From Chloroflexota bacterium (GTDB lineage: Bacteria; Chloroflexota; Dehalococcoidia; SAR202; UBA6927), in NCBI GenBank assembly GCA_002717725.1, contig PBBT01000009.1, forward strand, positions 36,862-42,596: 5,735 nucleotides of DNA, given 5' to 3'. Below the pieces are notes generated by a model. It was not told the origin of the DNA. It made no database searches and saw only the letters and a list, made by a program, of their open reading frames with translations. The stretch's first letter is position 1, and each line of letters starts with the position of its first letter. Below are positions 1-5,735 of the stretch, in pieces. A program made the translations under genes and the position numbers.

Positions 1-2
1 CA

Positions 3-155
3 AATCAAGGAGTAGGTTATCTAAATGACGGCACTATGGTGATTGTAGAGTCAGGAAAACAATTTCTCAATAAAAGTATTGAAGTAAAAATCACCAGAAT
101 ATTGCAAACTCCTACTGGATGTATGATGTTTGCAACATCATATGACAAACCATAA
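3..155 (+). CDS. PIN/TRAM-domain protein (YacL-like), C-terminal fragment
   Basis: This is the last 50 codons of a gene that begins before the window; the frame opens at base 3 and stops at TAA 153-155. The fragment starts NQGVGYLNDGTMVIVESG and continues to TRILQTPTG, which matches the TRAM domain at the C-terminus of YacL-type PIN/TRAM proteins. There, 'GQGVGYL-DGTMVVVE' and 'V-VTRVLQT-AG-M-FA' are typical. TRAM is a small beta-barrel that binds RNA, and the PIN domain that would lie upstream is a Mg-dependent nuclease fold, so a membrane-linked RNase role is possible, but the catalytic part is not visible. Neighbour evidence agrees: yacL lies just before ispD in Firmicutes. The last codons overlap or abut the ispD start, which suggests co-transcription. 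Confidence 0.8.
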   Translation, partial: NQGVGYLNDGTMVIVESGKQFLNKSIEVKITRILQTPTGCMMFATSYDKP

Positions 156-159
156 CCTC

Positions 160-894
160 ATGTTAATCCCTAACCAACCCAATATTACTCCTTTAAAAAC
201 CTGTGCAGTTCTCCTAGCTGGAGGTTCAGGTAATCGGATGGGTGCAGAAGATAAAATTCTCTCAACTTTAGGTAAAATCCCTGTATTGTTTCATAGTTTA
301 GAAGCATTAAATTCTTCGTCTAATATATATTCAATTATAGTAGTCGTCCCCAAAGATAAAATTCTTTCCTACACAAAAAGAATCAATGATGGAAATTTCA
401 AGAAAGTTCAAAAAATATGTGTAGGAGGAAATTCCAGACAAGCTTCAGTTCGAGCAGGATTACGGTTTGTACAATCTGAAGGATGGGTCCTAATACATGA
501 CGCTGCAAGACCATTCATTACTCATCAAATGATTTCTGATGCAACTCAGGCTGTTAAGGAAACAGGAGCGGCTACTGCAGCAATACCAATGACAGACACT
601 CTAAAACTTTCAGAAGATGGTGGACTTAGTGTAAAACTCACAATCCAGCGCGAAAAAATTTGGGCAGCTCAAACTCCGCAAATTTTTTCAGTTGATATTA
701 TTAAACAAGCTCACAAAAAACCTCCCATATCTGATTTTAGTGATGACTCATCATTAATTGAAGCCTTGGGAACGAAAGTTAAAATATTTTCAGGCTCTAC
801 AAACAACATCAAAATCACATTTCCTAATGATCTTAAGGTTGCATCCTACATATTAGATTCTATAAAAGACTCAAATAACAGGACATTATCATGA
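160..894 (+). CDS. ispD: 2-C-methyl-D-erythritol 4-phosphate cytidylyltransferase (IspD)
   Basis: IspD transfers CMP from CTP to MEP, giving CDP-methylerythritol in the cytosolic MEP isoprenoid pathway. Numbered from ATG 160 (244 aa), it has the nucleotide-binding loop LLAGGSGNRMG with R26 and K32, the GG..R..SV..GL segment (about 89-101), VLIHDAARP (110-118) with the catalytic-site Asp114, MTDTLK (144-149), R164 before the AAQTPQIF segment (169-176), SDDSSLIEALG (194-204) and NIKITFP (216-222) with Lys218. Length and motif order are normal for the family. The start is uncertain: TTG 130 and ATG 142 are in frame, but both would overlap the upstream gene and neither has a clear ribosome binding site. 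ATG 160 lies just after that gene's stop and leaves about 14 residues before the first strand, as in known IspDs. The TGA stop overlaps the ispF start. Confidence 0.95.
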   Translation: MLIPNQPNITPLKTCAVLLAGGSGNRMGAEDKILSTLGKIPVLFHSLEALNSSSNIYSIIVVVPKDKILSYTKRINDGNFKKVQKICVGGNSRQASVRAGLRFVQSEGWVLIHDAARPFITHQMISDATQAVKETGAATAAIPMTDTLKLSEDGGLSVKLTIQREKIWAAQTPQIFSVDIIKQAHKKPPISDFSDDSSLIEALGTKVKIFSGSTNNIKITFPNDLKVASYILDSIKDSNNRTLS

Positions 895-1373
895 CACAAC
901 GATCGGGAATTGGTTTTGATGTTCATCCTCTCGCACCTAATACAAAACTTATACTAGGAGGTGTTCAAATCCCTCATCACTCTGGATTGATAGGACATTC
1001 TGATGGTGATGTGCTGATACATTCAATCATAGATTCTTTGTTAGGCGCATCAGGATTAGGAGATATTGGACAACATTTCCCAAAGAACCACCCTGATTTA
1101 AAAAACATCAAAAGTACTTTAATGTTAAACAAAACATACAAATTATTAAATGCCGCACAATGGCGAGTAATTAATGTGGATGCTACAATAATCGCCGAGG
1201 AGCCTATAATTAGTCCTTATGCAGAATCAATGTCAGAAATAATTGCACAAGAAATATCAATTGATTCGAAGTCAGTGAATATAAAATCTACAACTTCAGA
1301 CCGATTAGGCTTTACTGGTCGTAAAGAAGGAATAGCCGCAATGTCTATAGCCACAATTCAAGGTTTAAAATGA
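891..1373 (+). CDS. ispF: 2-C-methyl-D-erythritol 2,4-cyclodiphosphate synthase (IspF)
   Basis: IspF cyclises CDP-ME 2-phosphate to MEcPP with release of CMP, using a divalent metal (usually Zn) in a homotrimer whose active sites lie between subunits. The 160-aa protein has the normal family length. Metal ligands are visible as Asp10 and His12 in GIGFDVHPL and His44 in GHSDGDVLIH. LGDIGQHFP (55-63), VDATIIAEEP (96-105) and IKSTTSDRLGFTGRKEGIAA (131-150) supply the substrate-binding loops. The usual 'AQ-PK' after the DATI strand reads AEEPI here, a mild departure. The start ATG overlaps the ispD stop as ATGA, and AGGA at 880-883 gives a seven-base spacing to the start. IspD and IspF are separate genes here, not the bifunctional fusion found in some proteobacteria. 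The gene for IspE, the step between them, is not in the window. Confidence 0.97.
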   Translation: MTQRSGIGFDVHPLAPNTKLILGGVQIPHHSGLIGHSDGDVLIHSIIDSLLGASGLGDIGQHFPKNHPDLKNIKSTLMLNKTYKLLNAAQWRVINVDATIIAEEPIISPYAESMSEIIAQEISIDSKSVNIKSTTSDRLGFTGRKEGIAAMSIATIQGLK

Positions 1374-2743
1374 AATTATTTAATACCCTTTCTATGACAA
1401 AAGAATCATTCTCACCATCGAATAATGATGTGAAAATGTATGTTTGTGGAATCACACCATATGCTTCTGCACATATTGGGCATGCAATGGTATCAATAGT
1501 TTTTGATGTTCTTAGAAGATATTTGGAATACAAAAAATTCACTGTAACTCATATTCAAAACTTCACTGACGTTGATGACAAAATGATCCAAGAAGCGTCA
1601 AAATCCGGAGATACAGTCATTGAGATCGCTGAAAAAAACATTGCTTCCTATATGAAAGAAATGGATCAATTAAATATTTTAAGAGCGACAAAATACCCCA
1701 GAGCCACATTAGAAATCCCTTCAATAATTAACTTGATTCAAGGTTTGATAAATAAGAACTATGCATACAATGTGGATGGGAATGTTTTTTTCAGAGTCAA
1801 AAAATCAACTGAATATGGAAAACTCAGCCATCGCAGAATTGAAGATTTGCTGGCAGGTGCGAGAATAGAGATTGATGAAAGAAAAGAATACCCTGGAGAT
1901 TTTGCACTATGGAAAAAAACCATAGTGGATACTGATCCCTCATGGGACAGCCCTTGGGGTAATGGAAGACCAGGTTGGCACATTGAGTGTAGCGCAATGG
2001 CAACAACTTATTTGGGAGAAATGATTGATATTCACGGTGGTGGTCAAGATTTAATTTTCCCCCATCATGAAAATGAAATAGCCCAATCTGAATCATTTTC
2101 TAATAAAAAACCTTACTCAAAATTTTGGATTCACAATGGAATGCTTCGACTCGGACAAGAAAAAATGAGTAAGTCTGTAGGCAACATTATATCTATTTCC
2201 GAAGCACTAAAAAAATTTTCTCCTGATGCAATAAGATTATTTTTCCTAACATCTCACTACAGGGATCCAATCACATACTCTGAAGACAATATACTTTCAC
2301 AAGAACGCGCATTAGAAAGATTGATCAACGCTTCACTACTAGAACCCCGAGGATCCACAGAGGTTAGGTTCAATACAGATTCTTATATAGAGCAATTCAA
2401 TACATCAATGGATGATGATCTAAACACTCCCAGAGCCCTCTCAGTCTTATTTAATATAGCAAGAGAAATTAACCGTAATCAATCGATATCTAACACATTA
2501 GAACCTATACAATCAACATTAAAAATATTGGCATCAGTTTTAGGATTGTCTCTCACAAAACACGAAAATATCCAAGCAGACAACTCAAATGAAGGTTTTA
2601 TTGAATTGTTAATTGAAATTAGATCTGACATGCGAAAATCAAAACAATTTGATGCAGCAGACAAAATCCGAGACGGCCTAGAAAAATTAAATGTATTAAT
2701 TGAAGATCACAACGATGGTACAGACTGGAAATTCTCTAACTAG
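1370..2743 (+). CDS. cysS: Cysteinyl-tRNA synthetase (class I)
   Basis: CysS activates cysteine with ATP and loads it onto tRNA-Cys in the cytosol. At 457 aa it has the usual length. The Rossmann catalytic core carries Cys26 in YVCGITPY, the HIGH signature at 35-38, NFTDVDDKMI (64-73), WHIEC with Cys207 (203-207), HGGGQDLIFPHHENE (222-236) and KMSKS at 265-269. Cys26, Cys207, His232 and Glu236 match the four zinc ligands that select cysteine in the E. coli enzyme. The DALR-type helical region includes MDDDLNTPRAL (347-357), and the tail DGTDWKF fits the C-terminal tRNA-binding end. MshC, the related mycothiol ligase, was considered, but the full-length C-terminal domain favours a true synthetase. 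The start overlaps the ispF stop (ATGA), with AAGG six bases upstream. Its TAG stop lies in an inverted repeat shared with the convergent gene. Confidence 0.97.
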   Translation: MKLFNTLSMTKESFSPSNNDVKMYVCGITPYASAHIGHAMVSIVFDVLRRYLEYKKFTVTHIQNFTDVDDKMIQEASKSGDTVIEIAEKNIASYMKEMDQLNILRATKYPRATLEIPSIINLIQGLINKNYAYNVDGNVFFRVKKSTEYGKLSHRRIEDLLAGARIEIDERKEYPGDFALWKKTIVDTDPSWDSPWGNGRPGWHIECSAMATTYLGEMIDIHGGGQDLIFPHHENEIAQSESFSNKKPYSKFWIHNGMLRLGQEKMSKSVGNIISISEALKKFSPDAIRLFFLTSHYRDPITYSEDNILSQERALERLINASLLEPRGSTEVRFNTDSYIEQFNTSMDDDLNTPRALSVLFNIAREINRNQSISNTLEPIQSTLKILASVLGLSLTKHENIQADNSNEGFIELLIEIRSDMRKSKQFDAADKIRDGLEKLNVLIEDHNDGTDWKFSN

Positions 2744-2756
2744 GTAATCTAGTTAG
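2736..2756. terminator. Inverted repeat across two convergent stop codons, possible bidirectional terminator
   Basis: CTAACTAG at 2736-2743 and CTAGTTAG at 2749-2756 are perfect reverse complements with a five-base loop, GTAAT. The left arm holds the cysS TAG and the right arm holds the TAG of the minus-strand NHL gene, so both genes end in the same Asn-stop codons. A hairpin could form in either transcript and mark the end of both units. Against an intrinsic terminator: the stem has only three G/C pairs and no T-run follows on either strand. The repeat is seen directly; the terminator role is inferred. Confidence 0.4.
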
Positions 2757-3765
2757 CAACCCTCTCAAAAACTTGAACTCTATGTCGATTTCCGTCAGTT
2801 ACATATAGCCTGCCGTCAGAATCCAATTTCACAGACACTGGACCCCAAAAGAGTTTTTCAACATAAGCGGATTCTCTATGAGGATCCCCTGTGTCAGAAA
2901 AATCTATTCCCGCCACGGGTTCTAAATTTGCATTTTTTCTGGTATCTCTTTCGTCAACATTACTTTCCATAAAACTCTGAGCCCATTTAGACAATGTAGC
3001 TTCACCTCTGAGCAATTGGAGGAAATCACCATGGTTGTCAAAAATTTGCACTCTTTCATTACCCCAATCAGCTACATAGAAATAACCAAATTCGTCTACC
3101 GTCACACCAGATGGTCTTAGTAACTGCCCTTCTCCTCTTCCCGAAGATCCAACAGTAGACATATATTCACCTTCTGAAGAAAATCGTTGTATTCTATCAT
3201 TTGCCCAGTCTGCTACATATATTTCACCGATGTGAGAGATTCCTATTCCCCAAGGAAGATTAAATTGTCCTGGATTTGAACCATATGATCCAAAAGATTC
3301 AATTAAATCCCCTTCACTGGAATACTTTTGAATCCTATGGTTGTGAGTATCTGAAATATAAATATTATTTTGCTTATCCACTGCTATACCTGAAGGTCCG
3401 TCAAATTGCCCTATCCCAGAGCCATATTGTCCCCAAGCAGAAATAAAATTCCCATCACTATCAAATTTTTTTACCTGATGAACGAAATCATCAGTAATGT
3501 AAATTGAACCAAAGTTATCTTCAGTTAAACAAGTAGGAGAAAAAAGATTTTCATCGGAAATTTCTGAAAATCCAAATGTCCCATAAAATTCGCTATTTAG
3601 GTCCAATACAGTGACTCTGATTCCTCCTTGACCAGAAGTCAATGCGGGAGCCCTAGATCGATTTGCGACATATATTTTCCCGTTTTTGGCAGGTACTAAG
3701 TCAGTCGGATACTCAAAACCCCTGCCCCTCATAGCCAAAATTCCCAAAGTTAAACTGTATTTCAT
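2749..3765 (-). CDS. NHL-repeat six-bladed beta-propeller protein, function unknown
   Basis: The 338-aa product consists almost wholly of NHL repeats, recognisable as 'P.GIAVD..NIYISDT.NHRIQKYSSEG'. Repeats begin near residues 18, 75, 121, 168, 215 and 305, predicting a six-bladed propeller. The N-terminal strand (about 3-10) probably closes the last blade, supporting ATG 3765 over the internal ATG at 3732; an in-frame TGA just upstream blocks a longer protein. About 44 extra polar residues lie between repeats five and six. Propellers of this kind bind proteins, RNA or small ligands, and a few are lyases, so a biochemical role cannot be assigned. No signal peptide, membrane segment or catalytic domain is visible, so it is probably cytosolic or exported by an unrecognised route. 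No Shine-Dalgarno sequence is seen. It lies 57 bases after the DUF1800 gene, likely in the same transcript. Confidence 0.88.
   Translation of the reverse strand: MKYSLTLGILAMRGRGFEYPTDLVPAKNGKIYVANRSRAPALTSGQGGIRVTVLDLNSEFYGTFGFSEISDENLFSPTCLTEDNFGSIYITDDFVHQVKKFDSDGNFISAWGQYGSGIGQFDGPSGIAVDKQNNIYISDTHNHRIQKYSSEGDLIESFGSYGSNPGQFNLPWGIGISHIGEIYVADWANDRIQRFSSEGEYMSTVGSSGRGEGQLLRPSGVTVDEFGYFYVADWGNERVQIFDNHGDFLQLLRGEATLSKWAQSFMESNVDERDTRKNANLEPVAGIDFSDTGDPHRESAYVEKLFWGPVSVKLDSDGRLYVTDGNRHRVQVFERVAN
3028..3543 (-). repeat. Four regular tandem NHL repeats within the propeller gene
   Basis: Residues 75-246 hold four successive NHL units with a regular step of 46-47 residues (about 140 bases). Each has a hydrophobic-P-x-G-I-type entry, a xIYVAD-like strand, and a xRIQ-F/Y-S-x-G exit; the last three are the closest to each other (NHRIQKYSSEG, NDRIQRFSSEG, NERVQIFDNHG). 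The G-rich linkers GQYGSGIGQF, GSYGSNPGQF and GSSGRGEGQL recur at the same phase. Repeats one and six are more divergent and fall outside this interval. This is an internal protein repeat, not a mobile or intergenic DNA repeat. Confidence 0.85.
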
Positions 3766-3822
3766 AAGAGGAGTTGTAATGTCTCAAACCCACATTTCTA
3801 AATCTTTAATAAACCAAACCAA
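3766..3822 (-). other. 57-base gap between the DUF1800 and NHL genes
   Basis: Read on the minus strand this short leader is T-rich and ends ACAACTCCTCTT directly before the NHL ATG. It has no purine-rich ribosome binding site and no stable hairpin. An in-frame TGA 18 bases before the ATG fixes the NHL start, apart from rare ATT codons. A very weak promoter-like pair (TTGGTT, 16 bases, TAGAAA) can be drawn but matches consensus too poorly to call. The gap fits a two-gene transcript. Confidence 0.4.
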
Positions 3823-5226
3823 TCAAGTTCTTTGAAATTCATCGCAAACTGCTGCAAGACGAATTAATTGTGGGAACTTTTCTTTCTGACCTAAACATTC
3901 ACCAGCAAATTCAACCAAAATTTCTTCTGTATCAGTAGAAACTTCAAGACCACCTAATTCATTCAAACATTTTTCTACTAAATCACTAGCAGAATAATCA
4001 ACGGATGCTTCAAACAATTTATCTACCATTTTACTGACACCTGGTTTCTCGATATCTCCAAATTGTTCCGACAAGAAATTCAATCTCTCTACCAGAGTAC
4101 CGCTATCAATCCACTCAAGTCCTTGATGCCAACCTTCAACAGTAAAAGGATTGTTCAAGAATTGACCCATCCAGCCCATTTGAACGTTCCGCATAACCAT
4201 CTCGTATCTTGGTCGATCGAATTCTTCTGTCATCCTGAGCGTTCCAGCAACTAATTCTGTTGGACTTTTTATTTTCTGATAACGAATTTTCTCATCTTTG
4301 AAAAAATCTGAATTGAATAGCACCCTTAGCATATGTTTTATATCATAGGAACCTTCAAAATACGCATCTACCAAAATCTGAATAGCCTCTGGATCTTTCG
4401 GAGGAACATACGGCCATGATGGTACTGGAGGCTCATCAGAAACAAAAAAATTATAGAAATGCCGAGCGATAAATCTTGCTGTAGACTCCTGCTCACAAAT
4501 TATATTGATAATTTCTTCCCCATTAAATTCCCCGGAATGACCTAAAAACTCTTTGACGCCACCATCATGATCATCTTCTCTATAATCAAAGAAATAATTT
4601 ATCCGTCCATAAGGCCAGTCTGAATCTTTTTTAGACCGGGCCATCATGTATTCTGTATTACCAATTGTCCATCCTGTGAAGGCTCTGGCACATTCTTTTA
4701 TATCATCCTCTGTATAATTCCCAACACCCATCGAGAACAACTCTAAAAGCTCACGACCCCAATTCTCATTAATTGCTCCTTTATGATTATCTTGATTATC
4801 CAACCAAACAATCATAGCTGGGTCCTTTGCAAGCTCGAGCAGAAGACGATCAAGTTTTCCCATAGAATGCGCTCTAAACATCTGGATTTGTTCATGCAAT
4901 ACTCGACCATTAATAACTTTATCATCACCTGTAGCAAAAAGCTGATGCCAAAACAAAGTCATCTTTTCTCTTAAAGGAGAATTGGTGGTAATCATTCTAT
5001 ACAACCAAATTCTTGCGGATCCCGGATAATTAATCATCCCAGAGGCTTCATGATCAAACCTTCTGACCATAAACTCGCCAACCCAAGAATCATCTTCTGA
5101 ATCTATTAAAAAATCTACAGCGGCTTGATAACCCATAGATACATATCGATCAGCCTCATCCCTAGTAGAGCCAAATGATGCTCGTCTAAGTAAATGTTCA
5201 ATCAACTTCACATCAGAGCTATTCAT
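3823..5226 (-). CDS. DUF1800 family protein, function unknown
   Basis: The 467-aa product matches the uncharacterised DUF1800 family across its length. It opens with HLLRRASFGSTRDEAD (11-26), then has WLYRMITTNSPLREKMTLFW (74-93), the LLLELAKDPAMIVWLDN block (128-144), NENWGRELLELFSMGVGNYT (153-172), ARAFTGW (180-186), DHDGGVKEFLG (219-229), STARFIARHFYNFFV (248-262), IKSPTELVAGTLR (319-331) and the closing GW..GLEWIDSGTLVERLNF (365-384). No enzymatic activity is established, to my knowledge. Many family members sit beside a DUF1501 gene and are suspected of export or surface roles; here there is no signal peptide, and the adjacent downstream gene is an NHL propeller. The start is well supported by GGGAG five bases upstream. 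It follows secG by 71 bases on the same strand. No key family motif appears to be missing. Confidence 0.93.
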   Translation of the reverse strand: MNSSDVKLIEHLLRRASFGSTRDEADRYVSMGYQAAVDFLIDSEDDSWVGEFMVRRFDHEASGMINYPGSARIWLYRMITTNSPLREKMTLFWHQLFATGDDKVINGRVLHEQIQMFRAHSMGKLDRLLLELAKDPAMIVWLDNQDNHKGAINENWGRELLELFSMGVGNYTEDDIKECARAFTGWTIGNTEYMMARSKKDSDWPYGRINYFFDYREDDHDGGVKEFLGHSGEFNGEEIINIICEQESTARFIARHFYNFFVSDEPPVPSWPYVPPKDPEAIQILVDAYFEGSYDIKHMLRVLFNSDFFKDEKIRYQKIKSPTELVAGTLRMTEEFDRPRYEMVMRNVQMGWMGQFLNNPFTVEGWHQGLEWIDSGTLVERLNFLSEQFGDIEKPGVSKMVDKLFEASVDYSASDLVEKCLNELGGLEVSTDTEEILVEFAGECLGQKEKFPQLIRLAAVCDEFQRT

Positions 5227-5231
5227 AACGA

Positions 5232-5237
5232 CTCCCT
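5232..5237 (-). promoter_or_regulatory. Ribosome binding site of the DUF1800 gene
   Basis: On the minus strand AGGGAG lies five bases before ATG 5226. It is one of the best Shine-Dalgarno matches in the window and supports that start over any internal methionine. Confidence 0.6.
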
Positions 5238-5271
5238 AATAGGAATAAATGTAAACCAAAATCATTGATGA

Positions 5272-5293
5272 GATACTATATTACGGTAGTAAC
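5272..5293 (-). repeat. Weak inverted repeat just after secG
   Basis: GATACTA (5272-5278) and TAGTAAC (5287-5293) pair at six of seven positions around an eight-base loop, five bases past the secG stop in the 71-base gap before the DUF1800 gene. It could be a weak processing or attenuation hairpin separating the secG part of the transcript from the DUF1800-NHL part. There is no T-run after it and the stem is AT-rich, so it is not a standard terminator and may be chance. Confidence 0.2.
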
Positions 5294-5297
5294 AAAA

Positions 5298-5519
5298 TCA
5301 AATTCTGTTAGTTGCGCTCACAATTGAAATCGCTACAAATATAACCGCCAAGACTATCGTAAAGCGAAATAAAATTTGCTCCATTCCACGCCTCGTCCTA
5401 AATCCACCATCTCCACCACCAAACAAACCACCCCCACCTGCACCTCTCACTTGGAGTAAAATCAATACTACTAATAAAATAGAAATGAAACTTTGAATTA
5501 TTACAATTAAATTATCCAT
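5298..5519 (-). CDS. secG: Preprotein translocase subunit SecG
   Basis: SecG is a small inner-membrane subunit of the SecYEG channel and assists SecA-driven protein export. The 73-aa product has the family's two-helix layout: a hydrophobic segment at about 4-23, a glycine-rich cytosolic loop (RGAGGGGLFGGGDGGF, 25-40), then RTRRGMEQILFR (41-52) leading into a second hydrophobic segment at about 52-68. The 'LLQ-RG-GGGLFGG' and 'TRRG-E--LF--T' signatures are diagnostic, and the length is normal for compact SecGs. AGAGG lies only three bases before the ATG, a short spacing, but no other start precedes helix one. The gene follows gatB by 36 bases on the same strand. Its pairing with gatB seems to be one of housekeeping genes with no direct functional link. 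Confidence 0.95.
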   Translation of the reverse strand: MDNLIVIIQSFISILLVVLILLQVRGAGGGGLFGGGDGGFRTRRGMEQILFRFTIVLAVIFVAISIVSATNRI

Positions 5520-5545
5520 CTACCTCTACACTTCCATAACTAGAG

Positions 5546-5572
5546 TTTATATCAACTATCGAATTGCCTCAA
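5546..5572 (-). promoter_or_regulatory. Candidate promoter for secG
   Basis: On the minus strand, TATAAA (5546-5551) resembles a -10 box and TTGAGG (5567-5572), inside the 3' end of gatB, resembles a -35 box. The spacer is 15 bases, shorter than the usual 17, and AT-rich DNA yields such pairs by chance. If real, secG would have a leader of roughly 20 bases and could be transcribed apart from gatB. Confidence 0.2.
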
Positions 5573-5735
5573 GATGGGAAATGACTATTTCTCTAGCAAT
5601 TTTTGGATTAGCAGTACCTTTAGTTTCCCTCATTATCTGACCAATAAAAAATCCCACTACTGCTTCTTTACCCTGAAAATAATCACTTACAGATTTTGGG
5701 TTTTCATCAATTATTCTTGACACTGCATCTTCTAA
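5556..5735 (-). CDS. gatB: Aspartyl/glutamyl-tRNA(Asn/Gln) amidotransferase subunit B, C-terminal fragment
   Basis: The last 59 codons of a gene that starts beyond the window's right edge, ending in TAG at 5556-5558. The visible protein runs from LEDAVSRIIDENPKSVSDYF to VISHLEAIR. The stretch FQGKEAVVGFFIGQIMRETK, followed by GTANP, is the hallmark of the GatB/YqeY tail domain ('GK--AL-FLVGQVMK-TKG-ANP'). GatB is the tRNA-binding and kinase subunit of GatCAB, which amidates Glu-tRNA(Gln) or Asp-tRNA(Asn). The tail domain contacts the tRNA. A free-standing YqeY-like protein shares this fold, so identity as GatB rests on the ending and the NPKSV..Y..GK context; the catalytic kinase part is outside the window. 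It is followed by secG 36 bases on. Confidence 0.85.
   Translation of the reverse strand, partial: LEDAVSRIIDENPKSVSDYFQGKEAVVGFFIGQIMRETKGTANPKIAREIVISHLEAIR

Noticed and set aside
1345..1542. Minus-strand open frame of 65 codons across the ispF-cysS junction
   Set aside because: It is antisense to the conserved IspF end and the CysS HIGH region and has no supporting start context or family likeness.
1759..2096. Two overlapping open frames of 74 and 90 codons on the minus strand inside cysS
   Set aside because: They lie opposite conserved CysS motifs, resemble no family I recognise, and are best explained as shadows of the coding strand.
3793..3822. Promoter-like pair TTGGTT and TAGAAA before the NHL gene on the minus strand
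   Set aside because: Both boxes match consensus poorly, and the AT-rich gap makes chance matches likely.
4063..4254. Plus-strand open frame of 63 codons inside the DUF1800 gene
   Set aside because: The minus-strand DUF1800 motifs are clear here, so the plus-strand frame is a by-product.
4783..4974. Plus-strand open frame of 63 codons inside the DUF1800 gene
   Set aside because: It is opposite the conserved NENWGRELLELF and DPAMIVWLDN segments and has no independent support.
2749..5226. The DUF1800-NHL pair as a defence or mobile island
   Set aside because: There is no integrase, transposase, nuclease, direct repeat or obvious composition shift, and codon use looks like that of the neighbouring core genes.
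5227..5297. Possible tRNA or small RNA in the 71-base gap between secG and the DUF1800 gene
   Set aside because: No cloverleaf, T-loop motif or strong stem can be drawn; only a ribosome binding site and a weak inverted repeat are present.

Overview
The window looks like a piece of an AT-rich bacterial chromosome made mainly of housekeeping genes, with no sign of mobile elements, CRISPR, rRNA or tRNA. The run PIN/TRAM protein, ispD, ispF, cysS resembles the yacL-ispD-ispF-(gltX-cysE)-cysS cluster of Firmicutes and the carD-ispD-ispF-cysS cluster of Actinobacteria, but lacks gltX and cysE. The low GC, this order, the 'CGITPY' form of CysS, and an NHL-repeat protein next to a DUF1800 protein fit a Chloroflexota lineage such as the marine SAR202 group. 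That placement is inferred from general knowledge, with moderate to low certainty.

Left half, plus strand (1-2743): a cut-off TRAM-domain C-terminus is followed by ispD, ispF and cysS. The genes are packed tightly: ispD starts close to or inside the upstream stop, and both ispD/ispF and ispF/cysS share ATGA stop-start overlaps. They very likely form one co-transcribed, translationally coupled unit. IspD and IspF catalyse two steps of the non-mevalonate (MEP) isoprenoid pathway; the intervening IspE step is not encoded here. CysS charges tRNA-Cys.

Right half, minus strand (5735 down to 2749): the gatB 3' end, secG, a DUF1800 protein and a six-repeat NHL beta-propeller protein. GatB (amidation of misacylated tRNA) and SecG (protein export channel) are core genes. 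The DUF1800 and NHL genes are the least understood part: both lack a visible export signal, they are 57 bases apart on one strand, and the usual DUF1800 partner (DUF1501) is not next to them.

The two units converge with only 5 bases between the stop codons. A perfect 8-base inverted repeat sits exactly across the junction and contains both TAG stops in its arms, which makes it the most striking non-coding detail. I see no convincing evidence of an entirely new system; the best leads are the DUF1800-NHL pair, the insertion in the NHL propeller and the stop-codon palindrome.
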